A stretch of DNA of 64,000 nucleotides from Pseudomonas fluorescens (lineage in GTDB: Bacteria > Pseudomonadota > Gammaproteobacteria > Pseudomonadales > Pseudomonadaceae), in NCBI RefSeq assembly GCF_000730425.1, contig NZ_CP008896.1, positions 1,178,001 to 1,242,000 on the forward strand, given 5' to 3'. The position numbers were made by a program, and so were the translations under genes. Within the stretch, counting starts at the first letter, position 1; every line of letters starts with the position of its first letter. Below the pieces are notes generated by a model, which worked only from the letters and a program-made list of their open reading frames with translations, made no database searches and was not told the origin of the DNA. Below, piece by piece: positions 63,757 through 64,000 of the stretch.

Positions 63757-64000
63757 TCACCAGAAGCGCTGCTGGGTCAGGCGGCTCCACCAGGTCAGCA
63801 GCACCCGGTCTACCGAGCCGCTGGCCGCCAGGCCCACCCGCTCCTGCAGGCTTTTACGCTCGGCATAATGCAGGTGGAACAGCTCGGCAGTCTTGGCCTT
63901 GGTGGCCAGGTACTCGTCACTGGTCTGCAGTGCGTCCACCAATTGCTTGTCCAGCGCCGCGACGCCCAGCCAGACTTCGCCGGTGGCCACTTCATCAATC
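63757..64000 (-). CDS. sohB: Protease SohB, C-terminal part
   Basis: Only the last 80 or so codons are in the window; the gene continues past the right edge. They read ATGEVWLGVAALDKQLVDAL, TKAKTAELFHLHYAERKSLQ and VLLTWWSRLTQQRFW, matching the C-terminus of the SohB/signal-peptide-peptidase-A family. The catalytic Ser and Lys lie outside. SohB is an inner-membrane serine protease facing the periplasm. Confidence 0.85.
   Translation of the reverse strand, partial: IDEVATGEVWLGVAALDKQLVDALQTSDEYLATKAKTAELFHLHYAERKSLQERVGLAASGSVDRVLLTWWSRLTQQRFW

Overview
The window looks like chromosome of a fluorescent Pseudomonas (P. fluorescens group). The signs are the conserved gacA-uvrC-pgsA-tRNA-Gly order, a gacA gene beginning with TTG, a high-GC coding style, and two families of Pseudomonas REP palindromes placed as inverted pairs between genes.

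Layout. (1) 0-15 kb is a type VI secretion cluster. On the minus strand lie a lipase-type effector cut by the window edge, vgrG, tssA and a tagO/vasI-like gene. On the plus strand lie tssB, C, E, F, G, a fused FHA-TssJ gene, tssK, tssL and hcp. tssM, tssH/clpV and a PAAR gene are not in the window. The right end (15.1-15.4 kb) decays into a vgrG scrap and a frameshifted tssA/vasL-like remnant. (2) 15.6-25.7 kb holds a LysR regulator and an eight-gene minus-strand catabolic unit: flavin monooxygenase, RidA, DUF1028, M20 deacylase, aldehyde dehydrogenase, APC permease, class III aminotransferase and a periplasmic binding protein. It probably handles an amine or polyamine derivative. (3) 25.9-29.95 kb holds a decayed tyrosine integrase beside tRNA-Gly(GCC), then pgsA, uvrC and gacA. 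(4) 30-33.5 kb holds a divergent pair of phage-type regulators, a GNAT enzyme, and a DAHP synthase preceded by two small aromatic-rich leader ORFs, the first followed by a strong intrinsic terminator. A parvulin follows. (5) 33.6-39.2 kb is yejABEF, a peptide ABC importer. (6) 39.3-45.3 kb is 3-hydroxybutyrate/acetoacetate use: a sigma-54 activator, a -24/-12 promoter, a GntP-type permease, bdhA and acetoacetyl-CoA synthetase. (7) 45.4-54.1 kb holds a hybrid histidine kinase, a second parvulin, a small minus-strand cluster (PfkB kinase, D-threonine-aldolase-like enzyme, IclR regulator, RidA) with a palindromic operator, a thioredoxin-like protein and a TerC/CBS membrane protein. (8) 54.5-63.7 kb is a tetritol (threitol/erythritol)-type polyol locus: SorC regulator, RpiB-like isomerase, sugar ABC importer, two polyol dehydrogenases and a split DhaK/DhaL kinase. 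The window ends in sohB.

The most interesting items are the tandem aromatic leader peptides before the DAHP synthase, the RpiB paralogue that lacks the ring-opening histidine and so fits an acyclic tetrulose phosphate, the FHA-TssJ fusion with a lipoprotein signal in mid-protein, and the unassigned FMO-RidA-DUF1028 catabolic unit. No CRISPR array, rRNA or intact insertion sequence was seen. All functions are inferred from reading the sequence; no database search was run.
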